Numbered from the stretch's first letter, positions 53,819 to 62,962 are shown. The stretch: 64,000 nt of DNA from Clostridium peptidivorans (GCF_900205925.1 NZ_OAOD01000005.1:161594-225593); one strand, 5' to 3'. A program made the numbers and translations. The notes: generated by a model from the sequence alone, not told the origin.

Positions 53819-54572
53819 TTCTATCATTCTCTCTTCCATATATTTCATTAATTTCCTCTGTATAATCACCATTTTCATCATAAACATAAAGGGTATTTTC
53901 AAACTTCAAGAATTTACCCCCATTTTTTTGTCCTTCAATAAGAACAAGATTTGGTGCTTTATTTACTGATGGTTGAATCATCCTGATAGCTTTAGGCTCT
54001 AACTTATACTTTCTCATAAGTACCATTATATCAGCAATTCTTTCTGGCCTATGTATCATATATAATCTTCCTCTATCCTTAAGTACTATTTCCGAAGCCT
54101 TAATAACATCTTCTAATGTACAACATATTTCATGCCTAGCAATAGCATTTTTATTACTTATATTTATAATACCTGTATTTAAAATCTTATATGGAGGATT
54201 TACTGTCACTACATCTACCTTTTCTAAAGCACTTAGCATTACCTCATTCTTTAAATCTCCACATAAGAAAGATATCTTATCTTGTAAGTTATTATACTCT
54301 ACACTTCTTAAAGCCATATCTACCATTTCTTCCTGTATTTCTATACCTTTAATAGACTTTAATTCATTTTTACCTGTTATTACAAATGGAATTATCCCTG
54401 TTCCACTACAAAAATCAATTATTTTATCATTTCTTTTTATCTTTGCAAAATTAGCTAAAAGTACTGCATCAATTCCAAATCTAAAGTCATGTTTTTTTTG
54501 TATCACACATATATCTTTTAAATCAAGATCATCTAATGTTTCATCATCTTTTATTAAATTATAATTTTTCAT
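53811..54572 (-). CDS. trmN6: tRNA1(Val) (adenine37-N6)-methyltransferase
   Basis: N6-adenine methyltransferase with SAM motif IIDFCSGTGIIPFVI and catalytic NPPY (VDVVTVNPPYKI). The N-terminal DDLDLKDICVIQKKHDFRFGIDAVLLANF is characteristic of the YabB/TrmN6 family. Length 253. Coupled to rsmI by an 8-base overlap. Confidence 0.9.
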   Translation of the reverse strand: MKNYNLIKDDETLDDLDLKDICVIQKKHDFRFGIDAVLLANFAKIKRNDKIIDFCSGTGIIPFVITGKNELKSIKGIEIQEEMVDMALRSVEYNNLQDKISFLCGDLKNEVMLSALEKVDVVTVNPPYKILNTGIINISNKNAIARHEICCTLEDVIKASEIVLKDRGRLYMIHRPERIADIMVLMRKYKLEPKAIRMIQPSVNKAPNLVLIEGQKNGGKFLKFENTLYVYDENGDYTEEINEIYGRENDRNE

Positions 54573-54648
54573 CTTTAATTCCTTTCCATAGAAAAGTTTC
54601 TCTAAATAATTATTTATTAAGAAGACTTAAATGTCAAATATATTATGC

Positions 54649-54682
54649 ATAAAAAAAAGACCACTTAAAAGTGGCCCTTTTT
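54649..54682 (-). terminator. Terminator of the 2[4Fe-4S] ferredoxin gene
   Basis: CCACTT / AAGTGG stem with T-run (AAAAAAAA on the plus strand) downstream of the ferredoxin on the minus strand; it immediately follows the stop codon. Confidence 0.8.
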
Positions 54683-54683
54683 A

Positions 54684-54854
54684 TTATTCTACTACTGGAG
54701 CTCCTACTGGACAAACATTAGCACAGTTTCCGCAGTCGATGCAAGTGTTAGCATCTACAACGAATATTGAATCTCCTTGGCTTATAGCGTTAACTGGACA
54801 TTCTGGTGCACATGCTCCACAGCTTATACAAGTATCATTAATTACGTATGCCAT
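54684..54854 (-). CDS. Clostridial 2[4Fe-4S] ferredoxin
   Basis: A 56-residue ferredoxin. The two cluster motifs are complete: C9, C12, C15 with C19 and C38, C41, C44 with C48, in the classical swapped arrangement (CISCGACAPECPVNAI, CIDCGNCANVCPVGAP). This is the major low-potential electron carrier of clostridia, exchanging with pyruvate:ferredoxin oxidoreductase and hydrogenase. GGAGG lies before ATG 54854. It is monocistronic with its own terminator, between trmN6 and the HMA-like gene, unlike the B. subtilis order. Confidence 0.95.
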   Translation of the reverse strand: MAYVINDTCISCGACAPECPVNAISQGDSIFVVDANTCIDCGNCANVCPVGAPVVE

Positions 54855-54936
54855 TATGTAAACACCTCCTTAATAATTTGGACAAGTATATCCGAATTCT
54901 ATTTTACCACGTTCCTCAAAATTTTTAAAGTGATTT

Positions 54937-55140
54937 TTATAAAATAGTATATCCCAAATCTTCCACTGATTCCAATATATTGTCTAAAGATAAAAAATAT
55001 TCATCGTAGACTACATTAACTTCCTTACTTTCTAAATTTATTTGGCAAGCTATAACTCCCTCATTATTAGAAATTCCATTTCTAATCTTATTTACGTCTA
55101 CCATGCTTTTCATATTACATATCTTTAAATCAGTCTTCAT
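54937..55140 (-). CDS. HMA-like small protein lacking the CxxC metal site
   Basis: A 67-residue protein with the ferredoxin-like fold pattern of heavy-metal-associated domains (KICNMKSMVDVNKIRNGISNNEG, VVYDEYFLSLDNILESVEDLGYTIL). The usual GMTCxxC copper site is replaced by CNMKSMV, leaving a single cysteine at residue 8, so it probably does not bind copper in the usual way. It lies just downstream of ricT (9-base gap) and may be co-transcribed. Function unknown. Confidence 0.6.
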   Translation of the reverse strand: MKTDLKICNMKSMVDVNKIRNGISNNEGVIACQINLESKEVNVVYDEYFLSLDNILESVEDLGYTIL

Positions 55141-55149
55141 AATTGCCTC

Positions 55150-56055
55150 CTAGTTTTCCTTGAATAATTCCTTAAGTATATCTTTATCTTCTTCCGCTAC
55201 TTCTATTTTTATATCTTCTTCACTTACAGTTCCCTCATACGCACCTGATATTAAAGTAACTTCATCTATTGAGATGTCTTTTATAAATTCTTCGCCATTT
55301 TGAGGTTTTATCCTTACCCTTACACTTTCTTTAACTGTATTATTTCCAATAACCTCTCCTTGACCATATTCACTACTAACTATGGATCCTATTTTAGGAA
55401 GTCTTTTCCTAATCCCTTCATAGGTTTCCTGTTCAAAATTTAAGCAACACATAAGTCTTCCACATATACCAGATATTTTAGTAGGATTTAATGATAAATT
55501 TTGCTCCTTAGCCATCTTTATAGATACTGGAACAAAATCGCCCAAATATGATGAACAACACATAGTTCTTCCACAAGGTCCTAGTCCGCCTATCATTTTT
55601 GCTTCATCTCTTACCCCTATTTGTCTCAGTTCTATTCTAGTTCTAAATATAGATGCTAACTCCTTTACAAGTTCTCTAAAATCTACTCTTCCATCTGCAG
55701 TAAAGTAAAATATCACTTTATTATTATCAAAAGTATATTCTACATCTATAAGCTTCATTTGAAGATTATGTCCTTGTATCTTTTCAGCACATATATTAAA
55801 TGCTTCTGAGGCCTTGGTCTTGTTTTCTGAGTGCCTTAATTCATCTTCTTCTGTAGCCTTTCTTATAACACTCTTTAATGGACTTACTATCTCATCTTCA
55901 CCTATTTGTTTTTCTCCTATAACACACTCTCCAAATTCTATTCCTCGTGCAGTTTCTACTATTACATTTTCTCCTTGATTTATCTTAAGTTCTCCCGGCG
56001 AAAAATAATATATTTTCCCAGCCTTTTTAAAACGTATTCCTACAACCTTTACCAT
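55150..56055 (-). CDS. ricT: RicT (YaaT), PSP1-domain Fe-S regulatory subunit
   Basis: RicT is part of the RicA-RicF-RicT complex that stimulates RNase Y-dependent mRNA processing and affects competence, biofilm formation and sporulation in B. subtilis. The PSP1 core (ETARGIEFGECVIG) is followed by the cysteine-rich region GPCGRTMCCSSYLGDF and CGRLMCCLNFEQETYEGI, which in B. subtilis ligates a [4Fe-4S] cluster with partner proteins. Length 301. It follows holB by 6 bases as in bacilli; RicA and RicF genes are not adjacent. Confidence 0.92.
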   Translation of the reverse strand: MVKVVGIRFKKAGKIYYFSPGELKINQGENVIVETARGIEFGECVIGEKQIGEDEIVSPLKSVIRKATEEDELRHSENKTKASEAFNICAEKIQGHNLQMKLIDVEYTFDNNKVIFYFTADGRVDFRELVKELASIFRTRIELRQIGVRDEAKMIGGLGPCGRTMCCSSYLGDFVPVSIKMAKEQNLSLNPTKISGICGRLMCCLNFEQETYEGIRKRLPKIGSIVSSEYGQGEVIGNNTVKESVRVRIKPQNGEEFIKDISIDEVTLISGAYEGTVSEEDIKIEVAEEDKDILKELFKEN

Positions 56056-56061
56056 ATATAA

Positions 56062-57003
56062 TTATACCTCCTGCATATCAAGTAGCATTGATTCAAATAC
56101 TAACCCTGCATTTACATTTTTCTCAATCTTAACCCTTGTAGATTTTATTATATCTATAATATCACTTAACTCATTAAAAGAAAACATTTCAGATAACTTC
56201 TTTATACCCTCTATTTTATCTATATTAATAACCATATCTGTATTATTTACTTCTTTATATATTAAAGAGTCCCTTATAAAGGAAAAAAAACAAGTGAGTA
56301 CTTCATTCCACTGTGCTTTATACTTCACAAGTATATCCTCATAGTGCCATATATTAAAATCCATAACTTTTATATTTAATAGTATATCTAAGGCCAAACT
56401 TCTTATTTCTTTTAAAGATTTATCTTCAATGTACTTTTCTGCCCTTCCTGGAATACAATCGCTAAATGCCATCATAGAATATATTTCTTCTTTATTTAGG
56501 TCTGAATACTTATCAGTTATAAATTTTTCCATTTCCTCATATGTTAAATGATGTAATTTATAAACTTGACACCTAGAACGTATTGTATCAAGCAATGAAT
56601 CTAAATGCTCACACAGAAGTATAATATACACACCACTTGGTGGCTCTTCTATAGTCTTTAAAAAGGCATTTTGAGCTTGATTTGTCATCTTATCTGATTC
56701 ATATACTATTATTACTTTTTTATCTCCTTCATAAGGCTTTGAATTAATTTCTTCTATTAACTTTTCTACCTCATCTACTCCTATGGATTTTTTGTTTTTA
56801 GTCACTCTTGCCTCTATAATATCTACACATTGCCTATTTTTATCCTTCTTTAATAATTCATATGCTATATCTCTCGCAATTAAACTCTTTCCTAATCCAT
56901 CTTCTCCAGTAATAATGGATGCATGTGAAAATCGCTCATTATCTATCGAGTGCATTATTTGCCTCTTTACAGCCTCATGTCCTATAATATCTTTAAATAA
57001 CAA
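56062..57003 (-). CDS. holB: DNA polymerase III delta prime subunit
   Basis: AAA+ clamp-loader subunit. P-loop GEDGLGKS, the VIIVYESDKMTNQAQNAFLKTIEEPP block, and sensor/SRC motif RSRCQVYKL are present. The zinc-binding four-cysteine module of many delta-prime proteins is not evident. Length 313. It lies between darA and ricT, as in B. subtilis with yaaR missing. Confidence 0.9.
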   Translation of the reverse strand: MLFKDIIGHEAVKRQIMHSIDNERFSHASIITGEDGLGKSLIARDIAYELLKKDKNRQCVDIIEARVTKNKKSIGVDEVEKLIEEINSKPYEGDKKVIIVYESDKMTNQAQNAFLKTIEEPPSGVYIILLCEHLDSLLDTIRSRCQVYKLHHLTYEEMEKFITDKYSDLNKEEIYSMMAFSDCIPGRAEKYIEDKSLKEIRSLALDILLNIKVMDFNIWHYEDILVKYKAQWNEVLTCFFSFIRDSLIYKEVNNTDMVINIDKIEGIKKLSEMFSFNELSDIIDIIKSTRVKIEKNVNAGLVFESMLLDMQEV

Positions 57004-57018
57004 ATATATATTCCTCCA

Positions 57019-57348
57019 TTAGATTTTTTCAAATCTATCTACATCTATAACAAATACTGTAGCCCCGCCTACTTGAACTTCTATAGGATAAGGTACATAT
57101 ACGCCTGTAGAACCTGCAACAGGTGATGGAGAAGTCACAACCTGCTTTCTTGTCTTACAAACTTCCTCTATGATTTTTATTACTTCATCGACTCTTTCTT
57201 TTTCCACACCTATCATTAAAGTAGTATTTCCTGCCTTTAGAAACCCACCTGTTGTTGCAAGCTTTGTTACTCTATAATTAGCTTCAGTTAATACATCTAC
57301 TAAATCTATTGCATCATCATCTTGTACCACTGCAATTACAAGTTTCAT
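57019..57348 (-). CDS. darA: DarA (YaaQ/PstA), PII-like cyclic-di-AMP receptor
   Basis: A PII-like trimeric protein that binds c-di-AMP. It is near-identical in pattern to B. subtilis YaaQ: KLVIAVVQDDDAIDLVDVL, RVTKLATTGGFLKAGNTTLMIGV, VPYPIEVQVGGATVFVIDVDRFE. ATG 57348 fits the family start; the upstream in-frame ATG at 57354 is possible. GAGGGGG lies upstream. Its job is likely signalling of c-di-AMP level, with unknown target. Confidence 0.95.
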   Translation of the reverse strand: MKLVIAVVQDDDAIDLVDVLTEANYRVTKLATTGGFLKAGNTTLMIGVEKERVDEVIKIIEEVCKTRKQVVTSPSPVAGSTGVYVPYPIEVQVGGATVFVIDVDRFEKI

Positions 57349-57419
57349 ATACATCAACCCCCTCATAATAAAATTGTATATATACTTTATTATACCCCTT
57401 TAATATTATTATAGAAATA

Positions 57420-58124
57420 TTAAATTATTTCTGTTAATGATTTATATATATTTTCATGAATTTCATCTATAGTCTTTATACTTTTATTTTCCACACATTT
57501 GATTTTATCCCAATTATACTTGTCTGCAATATAGCATGCATTATTATAAGAATGTATAAGATAACTATTATTTCTTTCATGTATATCCTTTTCTTTATTA
57601 CCTGTAAATTTATTCTTTCTCTCCATCATAAGCTTAAAGCTATATTCAGGAGGCATATCTAAAAATAATACTTTATCTGGTACCGGTAGCCCCATTAATT
57701 TAAATTCTAGCTCCCATAACCAATCTAAAAACTTTTCCTTTTCATCTATATCACTTATTTTTGATGCTTGATGTACCATATTAGAGGTAGTATACCTGTC
57801 TGCTAATACTATGCCTCCCTCTTTGTAAAACTGTTCCCATTCCTTTTTAAATGATGCATATCTATCTACTGCATAAAAAGTAGATGCTGCATAGGCATTT
57901 ATATCTTCTGGATTTTCACCAAACTCTCCATTTAAATACATCTTTATAAGAGCTGATGAATTGCTTTTATAATTAGGATATTCTATTTTTAACACCTTAT
58001 ATCCTTCTTTTAGTAATCTTTCATATAGTCTATTAGTTTGTGTAGCTTTACCGCTGCCATCTCCTGCCTCAAGCACTATTAACTTTCCCTTATATATATC
58101 ACTTTTCAACCTATATTCCTCCAA
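57420..58124 (-). CDS. tmk: dTMP kinase-like P-loop nucleoside monophosphate kinase
   Basis: P-loop EAGDGSGKATQ near residue 20, the DR(Y/x) motif (VDRYASF, ADRYTTSN) and LFLDMPPEYS follow the thymidylate kinase pattern. It differs from the short canonical enzyme: at 234 residues it is longer, and has KLMMERKNKFTGNKEKDIHE instead of the usual LID sequence. This variant is common in clostridia in the same genomic place (between decarboxylase and darA). It is probably the dTMP kinase that supplies dTDP. Confidence 0.8.
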   Translation of the reverse strand: MEEYRLKSDIYKGKLIVLEAGDGSGKATQTNRLYERLLKEGYKVLKIEYPNYKSNSSALIKMYLNGEFGENPEDINAYAASTFYAVDRYASFKKEWEQFYKEGGIVLADRYTTSNMVHQASKISDIDEKEKFLDWLWELEFKLMGLPVPDKVLFLDMPPEYSFKLMMERKNKFTGNKEKDIHERNNSYLIHSYNNACYIADKYNWDKIKCVENKSIKTIDEIHENIYKSLTEII

Positions 58125-58131
58125 ATTAAAT

Positions 58132-59553
58132 TTACATATGTATAATTTTTATATATTCATCTTCTATTCCAATTACTTCGATGTTATTTTCCATATAATA
58201 TTTTATCACATCTATAGCTTCCTTATCTATTAATTCCCCTGCCATTAAAATCGGCACTCCTGGGGGATATGGTATGATACTTTCTCCACATATATGTCCT
58301 TCTGAATTCTCTATTTTTATTAATTCTTTATTTTTTTCTAAGGTTTCATATGGTGCTATATATGCTTTAGGAACTTTATATGATAATAACGGTACATTTT
58401 CCATATGAAACTCTTTATATGGCATTTTTGAAAACACCTCATAAAGATATTGAAACTCTTCTTCAGTATTAAATGGTGAAAATATAAGAACTATATTATA
58501 TAAGTCACTCATTTCTGCTTGTATGTGATTCTTTCTCAAATAATTTAAAACTAAATTGGCACTTATATTATTTTTAAAGTTTATAACATAACGAGTTTTA
58601 TCTAAATTGCACTCATATATACCTAAGTCTTTATCCTCTAATATACGCAAGTAATTTAACTTTTTTAATTTTTCCTTATACTTATTACATAAACTAATTA
58701 AATTACTATAAGATTCTTGTCCAAAATTTTCTATGTAATATCTAGCATAGTCCATAGATGCCATAAACATATAAGAAGGGCTTGTACTATTAAATATTTT
58801 AAAATAAAATTGAGCTTTATCTATCAATTTACTATTAGTTATATGTAAATATGAAGTTTGAGTAAAACTTGGTAACGTCTTGTGGCAACTCATAACCACC
58901 ATATCTGCTCCTAAGGATACCGCATTATTGGGTAATTTTTCATGTACACCATAATGTGCTCCATGAGCTGAATCTACTAATACATACATATTGTTTTCTT
59001 TTGCCATAGAAGTTATTAATTTTAAATTACAGGCTATACCATAATAATTTGGATATGTTAGAATTATAGCTTTAGCATCTCTATTTTGTTCTATAGCTCT
59101 TTTTAATTCTTCCATATCCATACTTACTGGCAAATTAAATCTCTTATGAAATTTATTTCCTACATATATCGGATTTAGCTTTCTTAAAATAATTCCATTA
59201 TAAATAGACTTATGACAATTTCTATCTACTATTACCTTATCACCTTCTTGAAGTGCAGAAAATATCATTATTAAATTTCCGCTAGTACTTCCATTAACTA
59301 AAAAATGAGATTTCTTGCTGTTATAAAATTGTGATAGGAGGCCTTCTGCCTCCTTTATAATTCCTTCAGCATTGTGAAGATTATCCAAACCGTCTACTTC
59401 GGTAATATCACAATTTATAATTAAACCTGCCAGTTCCTTACCTACATCAGTAGATAAAAATCCTCTGCCATGTTTATGTCCAGGCATGCAAAAAGAAGCA
59501 TTATTTTCCTTTACGTAATTTAAAACCCCTTCTACAAGTGGTAATTTTGACAA
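58132..59553 (-). CDS. Orn/Lys/Arg decarboxylase family protein (YaaO/SpeA-like)
   Basis: A PLP fold-type I decarboxylase, 473 residues. The PLP lysine is in SCHKTLPSFTQ, with the upstream DSAHGAHYG and NGSTSGN. The early CMPGHKHGRGF and the C-terminal YPPGVPILMAGE motifs are family hallmarks. It would make a polyamine (putrescine, cadaverine or agmatine); which substrate is not predictable. Its start is TTG 59553 (GGAGAGG 7 bases upstream), 22 bases inside gin, so the two are translationally linked. B. subtilis YaaO holds the same position near tmk. Confidence 0.85.
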   Translation of the reverse strand: MSKLPLVEGVLNYVKENNASFCMPGHKHGRGFLSTDVGKELAGLIINCDITEVDGLDNLHNAEGIIKEAEGLLSQFYNSKKSHFLVNGSTSGNLIMIFSALQEGDKVIVDRNCHKSIYNGIILRKLNPIYVGNKFHKRFNLPVSMDMEELKRAIEQNRDAKAIILTYPNYYGIACNLKLITSMAKENNMYVLVDSAHGAHYGVHEKLPNNAVSLGADMVVMSCHKTLPSFTQTSYLHITNSKLIDKAQFYFKIFNSTSPSYMFMASMDYARYYIENFGQESYSNLISLCNKYKEKLKKLNYLRILEDKDLGIYECNLDKTRYVINFKNNISANLVLNYLRKNHIQAEMSDLYNIVLIFSPFNTEEEFQYLYEVFSKMPYKEFHMENVPLLSYKVPKAYIAPYETLEKNKELIKIENSEGHICGESIIPYPPGVPILMAGELIDKEAIDVIKYYMENNIEVIGIEDEYIKIIHM

Positions 59554-59744
59554 TTATTATCCTCTCCTCTTATCATAGGGTATATCATATATTTTTTTAT
59601 ACAGTTCTTATAATATCTATAAAAGTCTGTATTCATATCAGTACTAACTATTCTTTTCTCACAATCTAAACAAACACCGTTTCCATTTATCATTATACCA
59701 TTACCTAGAGGCTTTCCGCATATTATACAATGTAATTTTTTCAT
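59532..59744 (-). CDS. csfB: Gin (CsfB), anti-sigma-G factor with zinc finger
   Basis: A 70-residue protein with a four-cysteine zinc module C6, C9, C25, C28, and the segment GVCLDCEKRIVSTDMNTDFYRYY that matches B. subtilis CsfB (ICLDCERKVISTSTSDPDYAFY). Gin binds sigma-G (and sigma-E/A cofactors), holding late forespore transcription until engulfment ends. Gene order gin-(decarboxylase)-tmk follows the B. subtilis order. It is expressed with the overlapping decarboxylase gene. Confidence 0.85.
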   Translation of the reverse strand: MKKLHCIICGKPLGNGIMINGNGVCLDCEKRIVSTDMNTDFYRYYKNCIKKYMIYPMIRGEDNNCQNYHL

Positions 59745-59895
59745 AAATATCCTCCTTCAGATTTCTTGCCTTAATTATTGCCTCTCATAATATATTTTAT
59801 TCACTACATTGCCAAAATTTATTTTGTCCACATAAATATATATAAATTTTTAGGAAATAATATATATTGAATTTTAAAGGGTGGTGTAATATATT

Positions 59896-61065
59896 ATGAA
59901 ACAAGAAATTATTGGTTACTTAGAATCTATAAAAGAAGATTTATTTAAAATTAGTTCCTATTTATATAACAATCCTGAAGAAAGTTTTAAAGAATACAAT
60001 TCTTCTGAATACCTCTGCAATATTTATAAAAAATTTGGGTTTAAGGTTAAAAAAAACATTATGAACATGTCCACTGCTTTTTCAGCTGAAATTGGGAATG
60101 GTCACCCTAGAATTTGTTTTATATGCGAATATGATGCAGTGAAGGATCTTGGTCATGTAACTGGCCATAATTTATTATCTGCTATATCTACAGGGGCAGC
60201 ACTAGGACTATCGAAAGTAATCTCAAAGCTTGGAGGAAGCATAATAGTTCTTGGGTGCCCTGGTGAATTTTTGGGTGGTTCTAAGGTTACAATGGCAAAG
60301 CAAGGATTATTTGAGGATATCGATGCCGTACTAGTTGCACATCCAGATATAATTACAGCTGAAAGTGGTACTTCTATGGCGCTTATGCCCCTAAAAATAA
60401 ATTATAAAAGTGAATGTGGATTAAGTTATAGACGAAAAGGTACCTATTCTGCTTTAGACGCTTGTATGCTTACATTTAACTCACTAAATATATTGTCAAA
60501 GGGTTTTGGTCCTGCCTGCAGCATTGATGGGGTTATAGTTCAAGGTGGTAAAGATCCTCACTTACTTCCTAATGAAGCCGAATCAAAATTTTATATAAGA
60601 GCTACAAAAAAACACTATGCTGAAATTGTTGAATGTAAAATTCGCTCACTTTCTAAATGCCTAGGTGAAATCATGGATATAAATACTGAGTGCTCTATTT
60701 ATGAAATACCTTATGATGAACTTATTACAAACTCCACATTATCAAGATTATTTTCCCATAATTTAAAAGAAGCAGGTATTATAGATATTGAAGGACCTAA
60801 AGATACTTATTCTGGCCTTAGCTTAGGCACTGTTAGTCATTTAATTCCATGTATACATCCCTATATATCTATAGTACAAGATAATAGCATTAAATATTCA
60901 TCTAGGGAATTTGCTCTAGCAACTATATCTGATTTTGCTAAAAATATAGGATTAAAAGTATCCCATGCCCTAGCTTTTACTGCAATAGATATTATACAAA
61001 GGGAAACCTTACTTCAAGAATCTCGAGAAGAACTTATTAATTTTTTAAAAAAACAAAAAGATTAG
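59896..61065 (+). CDS. M20-family (aminobenzoyl-glutamate/amidohydrolase-like) peptidase homologue
   Basis: The 389-residue protein has the M20D fold: FICEYDAVKDLGHVTGHN with metal histidine H91 of the GHN motif, and an inserted dimerisation domain. The usual PAEE motif, where the second Glu is a metal ligand, reads PGEF (E124, F125), so the second metal site is likely impaired. Nearest relatives are the AbgB/IAA-amino acid hydrolase-like proteins. Substrate is unknown. GGGTGGTG lies before ATG 59896. Confidence 0.75.
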   Translation: MKQEIIGYLESIKEDLFKISSYLYNNPEESFKEYNSSEYLCNIYKKFGFKVKKNIMNMSTAFSAEIGNGHPRICFICEYDAVKDLGHVTGHNLLSAISTGAALGLSKVISKLGGSIIVLGCPGEFLGGSKVTMAKQGLFEDIDAVLVAHPDIITAESGTSMALMPLKINYKSECGLSYRRKGTYSALDACMLTFNSLNILSKGFGPACSIDGVIVQGGKDPHLLPNEAESKFYIRATKKHYAEIVECKIRSLSKCLGEIMDINTECSIYEIPYDELITNSTLSRLFSHNLKEAGIIDIEGPKDTYSGLSLGTVSHLIPCIHPYISIVQDNSIKYSSREFALATISDFAKNIGLKVSHALAFTAIDIIQRETLLQESREELINFLKKQKD

Positions 61066-61092
61066 CCTTCATTATGAGGCTAATCTTTTATT
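61057..61092. terminator. Bidirectional terminator
   Basis: AAAGATTAGCCT / AGGCTAATCTTT 12-base-pair stem with 8-base loop and T/A tails, between convergent genes. Confidence 0.85.
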
Positions 61093-61554
61093 TCTATTAA
61101 ACTTTAGTTTTTCAATTAAATTATTACTAGGCTCAAAGTAAAATTTCTTTAATTTATCTCCCTGCCTATAAACGCAACAATAAGGACTAAAATTTAATAG
61201 AGAACATATATATTTTTTATTATTTATAGTAGTTATATTAATAGTTTTCTGCTTTTTTATATATTCAATATCCTTAACTTTTATATTTTCCACAACCTTA
61301 TCATCATTGCCCTTAATCTTATGAATTATGAATTGATCCGCTATTAATGAATAGGTATACCTAACTCTACATTTTGTTACTTCTAATACTAGCACTAGCG
61401 TAACTAAAGCACCGGTAAGTACAATCAATGTACTTTCTATATATGATCCTTTAATTACTTCAGTAAAGAACAATACTATTACTATTAAAGTAAACAATTT
61501 AATTAAAGAAGCAAGTTTTCTTCTACAAATTGTTTCTTTATGCATATTGCCCAT
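61072..61554 (-). CDS. Unrecognised two-span membrane protein with PH-like domain
   Basis: A 160-residue protein: two N-terminal hydrophobic segments (LFTLIVIVLFFTEVI; TLIVLTGALVTLVLVLEV) and a cytosolic tail of about 85 residues (YTYSLIADQFIIHKIKGND ... IEYIKKQKTINITTIN) with the beta-strand pattern of bacterial PH-like membrane proteins. There is no family I can name with confidence. ATG 61554 has GGAGGG upstream; an internal Met at position 4 is an alternative. The 321-base gap upstream of it (61555-61875) shows no other feature than a weak corA promoter region. Confidence 0.5.
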   Translation of the reverse strand: MGNMHKETICRRKLASLIKLFTLIVIVLFFTEVIKGSYIESTLIVLTGALVTLVLVLEVTKCRVRYTYSLIADQFIIHKIKGNDDKVVENIKVKDIEYIKKQKTINITTINNKKYICSLLNFSPYCCVYRQGDKLKKFYFEPSNNLIEKLKFNRNKRLAS

Positions 61555-61875
61555 AATAACCCTCCATATACTTTATCCTCTTAATTGATTTAACATACAG
61601 ATTATACTAGGGATTCAAAGTTTAATCCATGTCCATATTACGCTATAATTATTCTTAAAATGCCATATAGGACAACTATATTAGCATGATATAGAGTTGT
61701 ACATATTAACTTCAATATGCTAAGCTTATCTAAGAAACTCAAATTTTAATGAATTAAAAGAGTCTCATTAGTATTATTATGAATTAATTTATTCATTTTA
61801 TTTATATATTATAGACATAGGTTAATTTTTAGTTATAATATAATTACTGACTGACTTCAACAAAGGAGGGATACT

Positions 61876-62826
61876 ATGATATCAATATACAAAACTATTG
61901 AGGAAAACAATATGTGTACATTACACCAAATAGATAATATAGAACCAGGATGTTGGGTAAATATTGTTGCCCCATCGGATCAAGAATTACTTTTAATTTC
62001 TAAAAAGGCTAATATATCCATAGAATTTTTACGTGCAGCAATGGATGATGAGGAAACTTCTCGTATAGATAGTGATGAAAATAATAATATATTACTTCTC
62101 TTAGATATTCCATTTACTGAAATGGAAGAAAATTCATTAACTTATGATACTTATCCACTAGCTATAATACATACAGAAACTATGCTCATAACAATTTGCC
62201 TTAAAAATAGTAAAATACTACTTGATTTTATAGATGGCAAAGTAAGATCTTTCTTTACCTTTAAGAGATCACGATTTATACTTCAAATACTATATAAAAT
62301 TGCAGGTTATTATCTAATTTATCTAAGACAAATAGATAAAAAAAGCTCAATGGTTGAGAAAAGACTTCATAAATCCATGAAGAATAAAGAATTAATTCAG
62401 TTGCTTTCTCTTGAAAAATCTCTAGTGTATTTTTCAACCTCATTAAAATCTAATGAAATAACTTTAGAAAAAATGTTAAAATTAGAGATAATGCAAAAAT
62501 ACCCAGAAGATCAAGATATATTAGAAGATGTTATTATAGAAAATAAACAGGCCATAGAAATGGCTAATATATATAGTAATATACTTACAGGAACCATGGA
62601 TTTCTTTGCTTCGGTAATTTCTAATAACTTAAATATTGTGATGAAGTTATTAGCTTCTGTAACTATAGTAATGTCTATTCCAAATATGATTTCTGGTATG
62701 TTTGGTATGAATGTAGGTGGTGTTCCCTTCTTTCAACATCCTTACGGTTTTTGGGCAGTATTTGCAATAATGAGTTTTATATCACTAATTGCCATAATAA
62801 TTCTTAATAAAAAAGATATGTTTTAA
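61876..62826 (+). CDS. CorA-family divalent metal ion transporter
   Basis: A 316-residue protein with a large N-terminal cytoplasmic domain and two C-terminal spans; the pore motif GMN is in MISGMFGMNVGGVPF, between the spans. It transports Mg2+ (or Co2+/Ni2+). AAAGGAGG lies before ATG 61876. It is monocistronic; no Mg-sensing M-box was found upstream. Confidence 0.9.
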   Translation: MISIYKTIEENNMCTLHQIDNIEPGCWVNIVAPSDQELLLISKKANISIEFLRAAMDDEETSRIDSDENNNILLLLDIPFTEMEENSLTYDTYPLAIIHTETMLITICLKNSKILLDFIDGKVRSFFTFKRSRFILQILYKIAGYYLIYLRQIDKKSSMVEKRLHKSMKNKELIQLLSLEKSLVYFSTSLKSNEITLEKMLKLEIMQKYPEDQDILEDVIIENKQAIEMANIYSNILTGTMDFFASVISNNLNIVMKLLASVTIVMSIPNMISGMFGMNVGGVPFFQHPYGFWAVFAIMSFISLIAIIILNKKDMF

Positions 62827-62851
62827 TTTATTTAAAACATATCTTAAAATA

Positions 62852-62884
62852 AAAAAATCCCAATCATATTGATTGGGATTTTTC
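62852..62884 (+). terminator. Terminator of the corA-like gene
   Basis: AAATCCCAATCA and GATTGGGATTT with a short loop and a T run on the plus strand, between the corA-like gene and tRNA-Cys (minus strand). Confidence 0.85.
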
Positions 62885-62887
62885 TTA

Positions 62888-62962
62888 TGGAGGCGCCACC
62901 CGGATTTGAACCGGGGAATAAAGGTTTTGCAGACCTTTGCCTTACCACTTGGCCATAGCGCC
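62888..62962 (-). tRNA. tRNA-Cys (anticodon GCA)
   Basis: The minus strand folds as a cloverleaf: acceptor GGCGCTA / TGGCGCC, anticodon loop CTGCAAA with anticodon GCA, and T-loop TTCAAAT within CCCGG/CCGGG. The discriminator base is U, a cysteine identity element, and the CCA end is encoded. A single tRNA gene, downstream of cobB's promoter side. Confidence 0.97.

Noticed and set aside
61555..61875. Mg-sensing (M-box) riboswitch upstream of the corA-like gene
   Set aside because: No M-box conserved segments or terminator were recognised in the leader.
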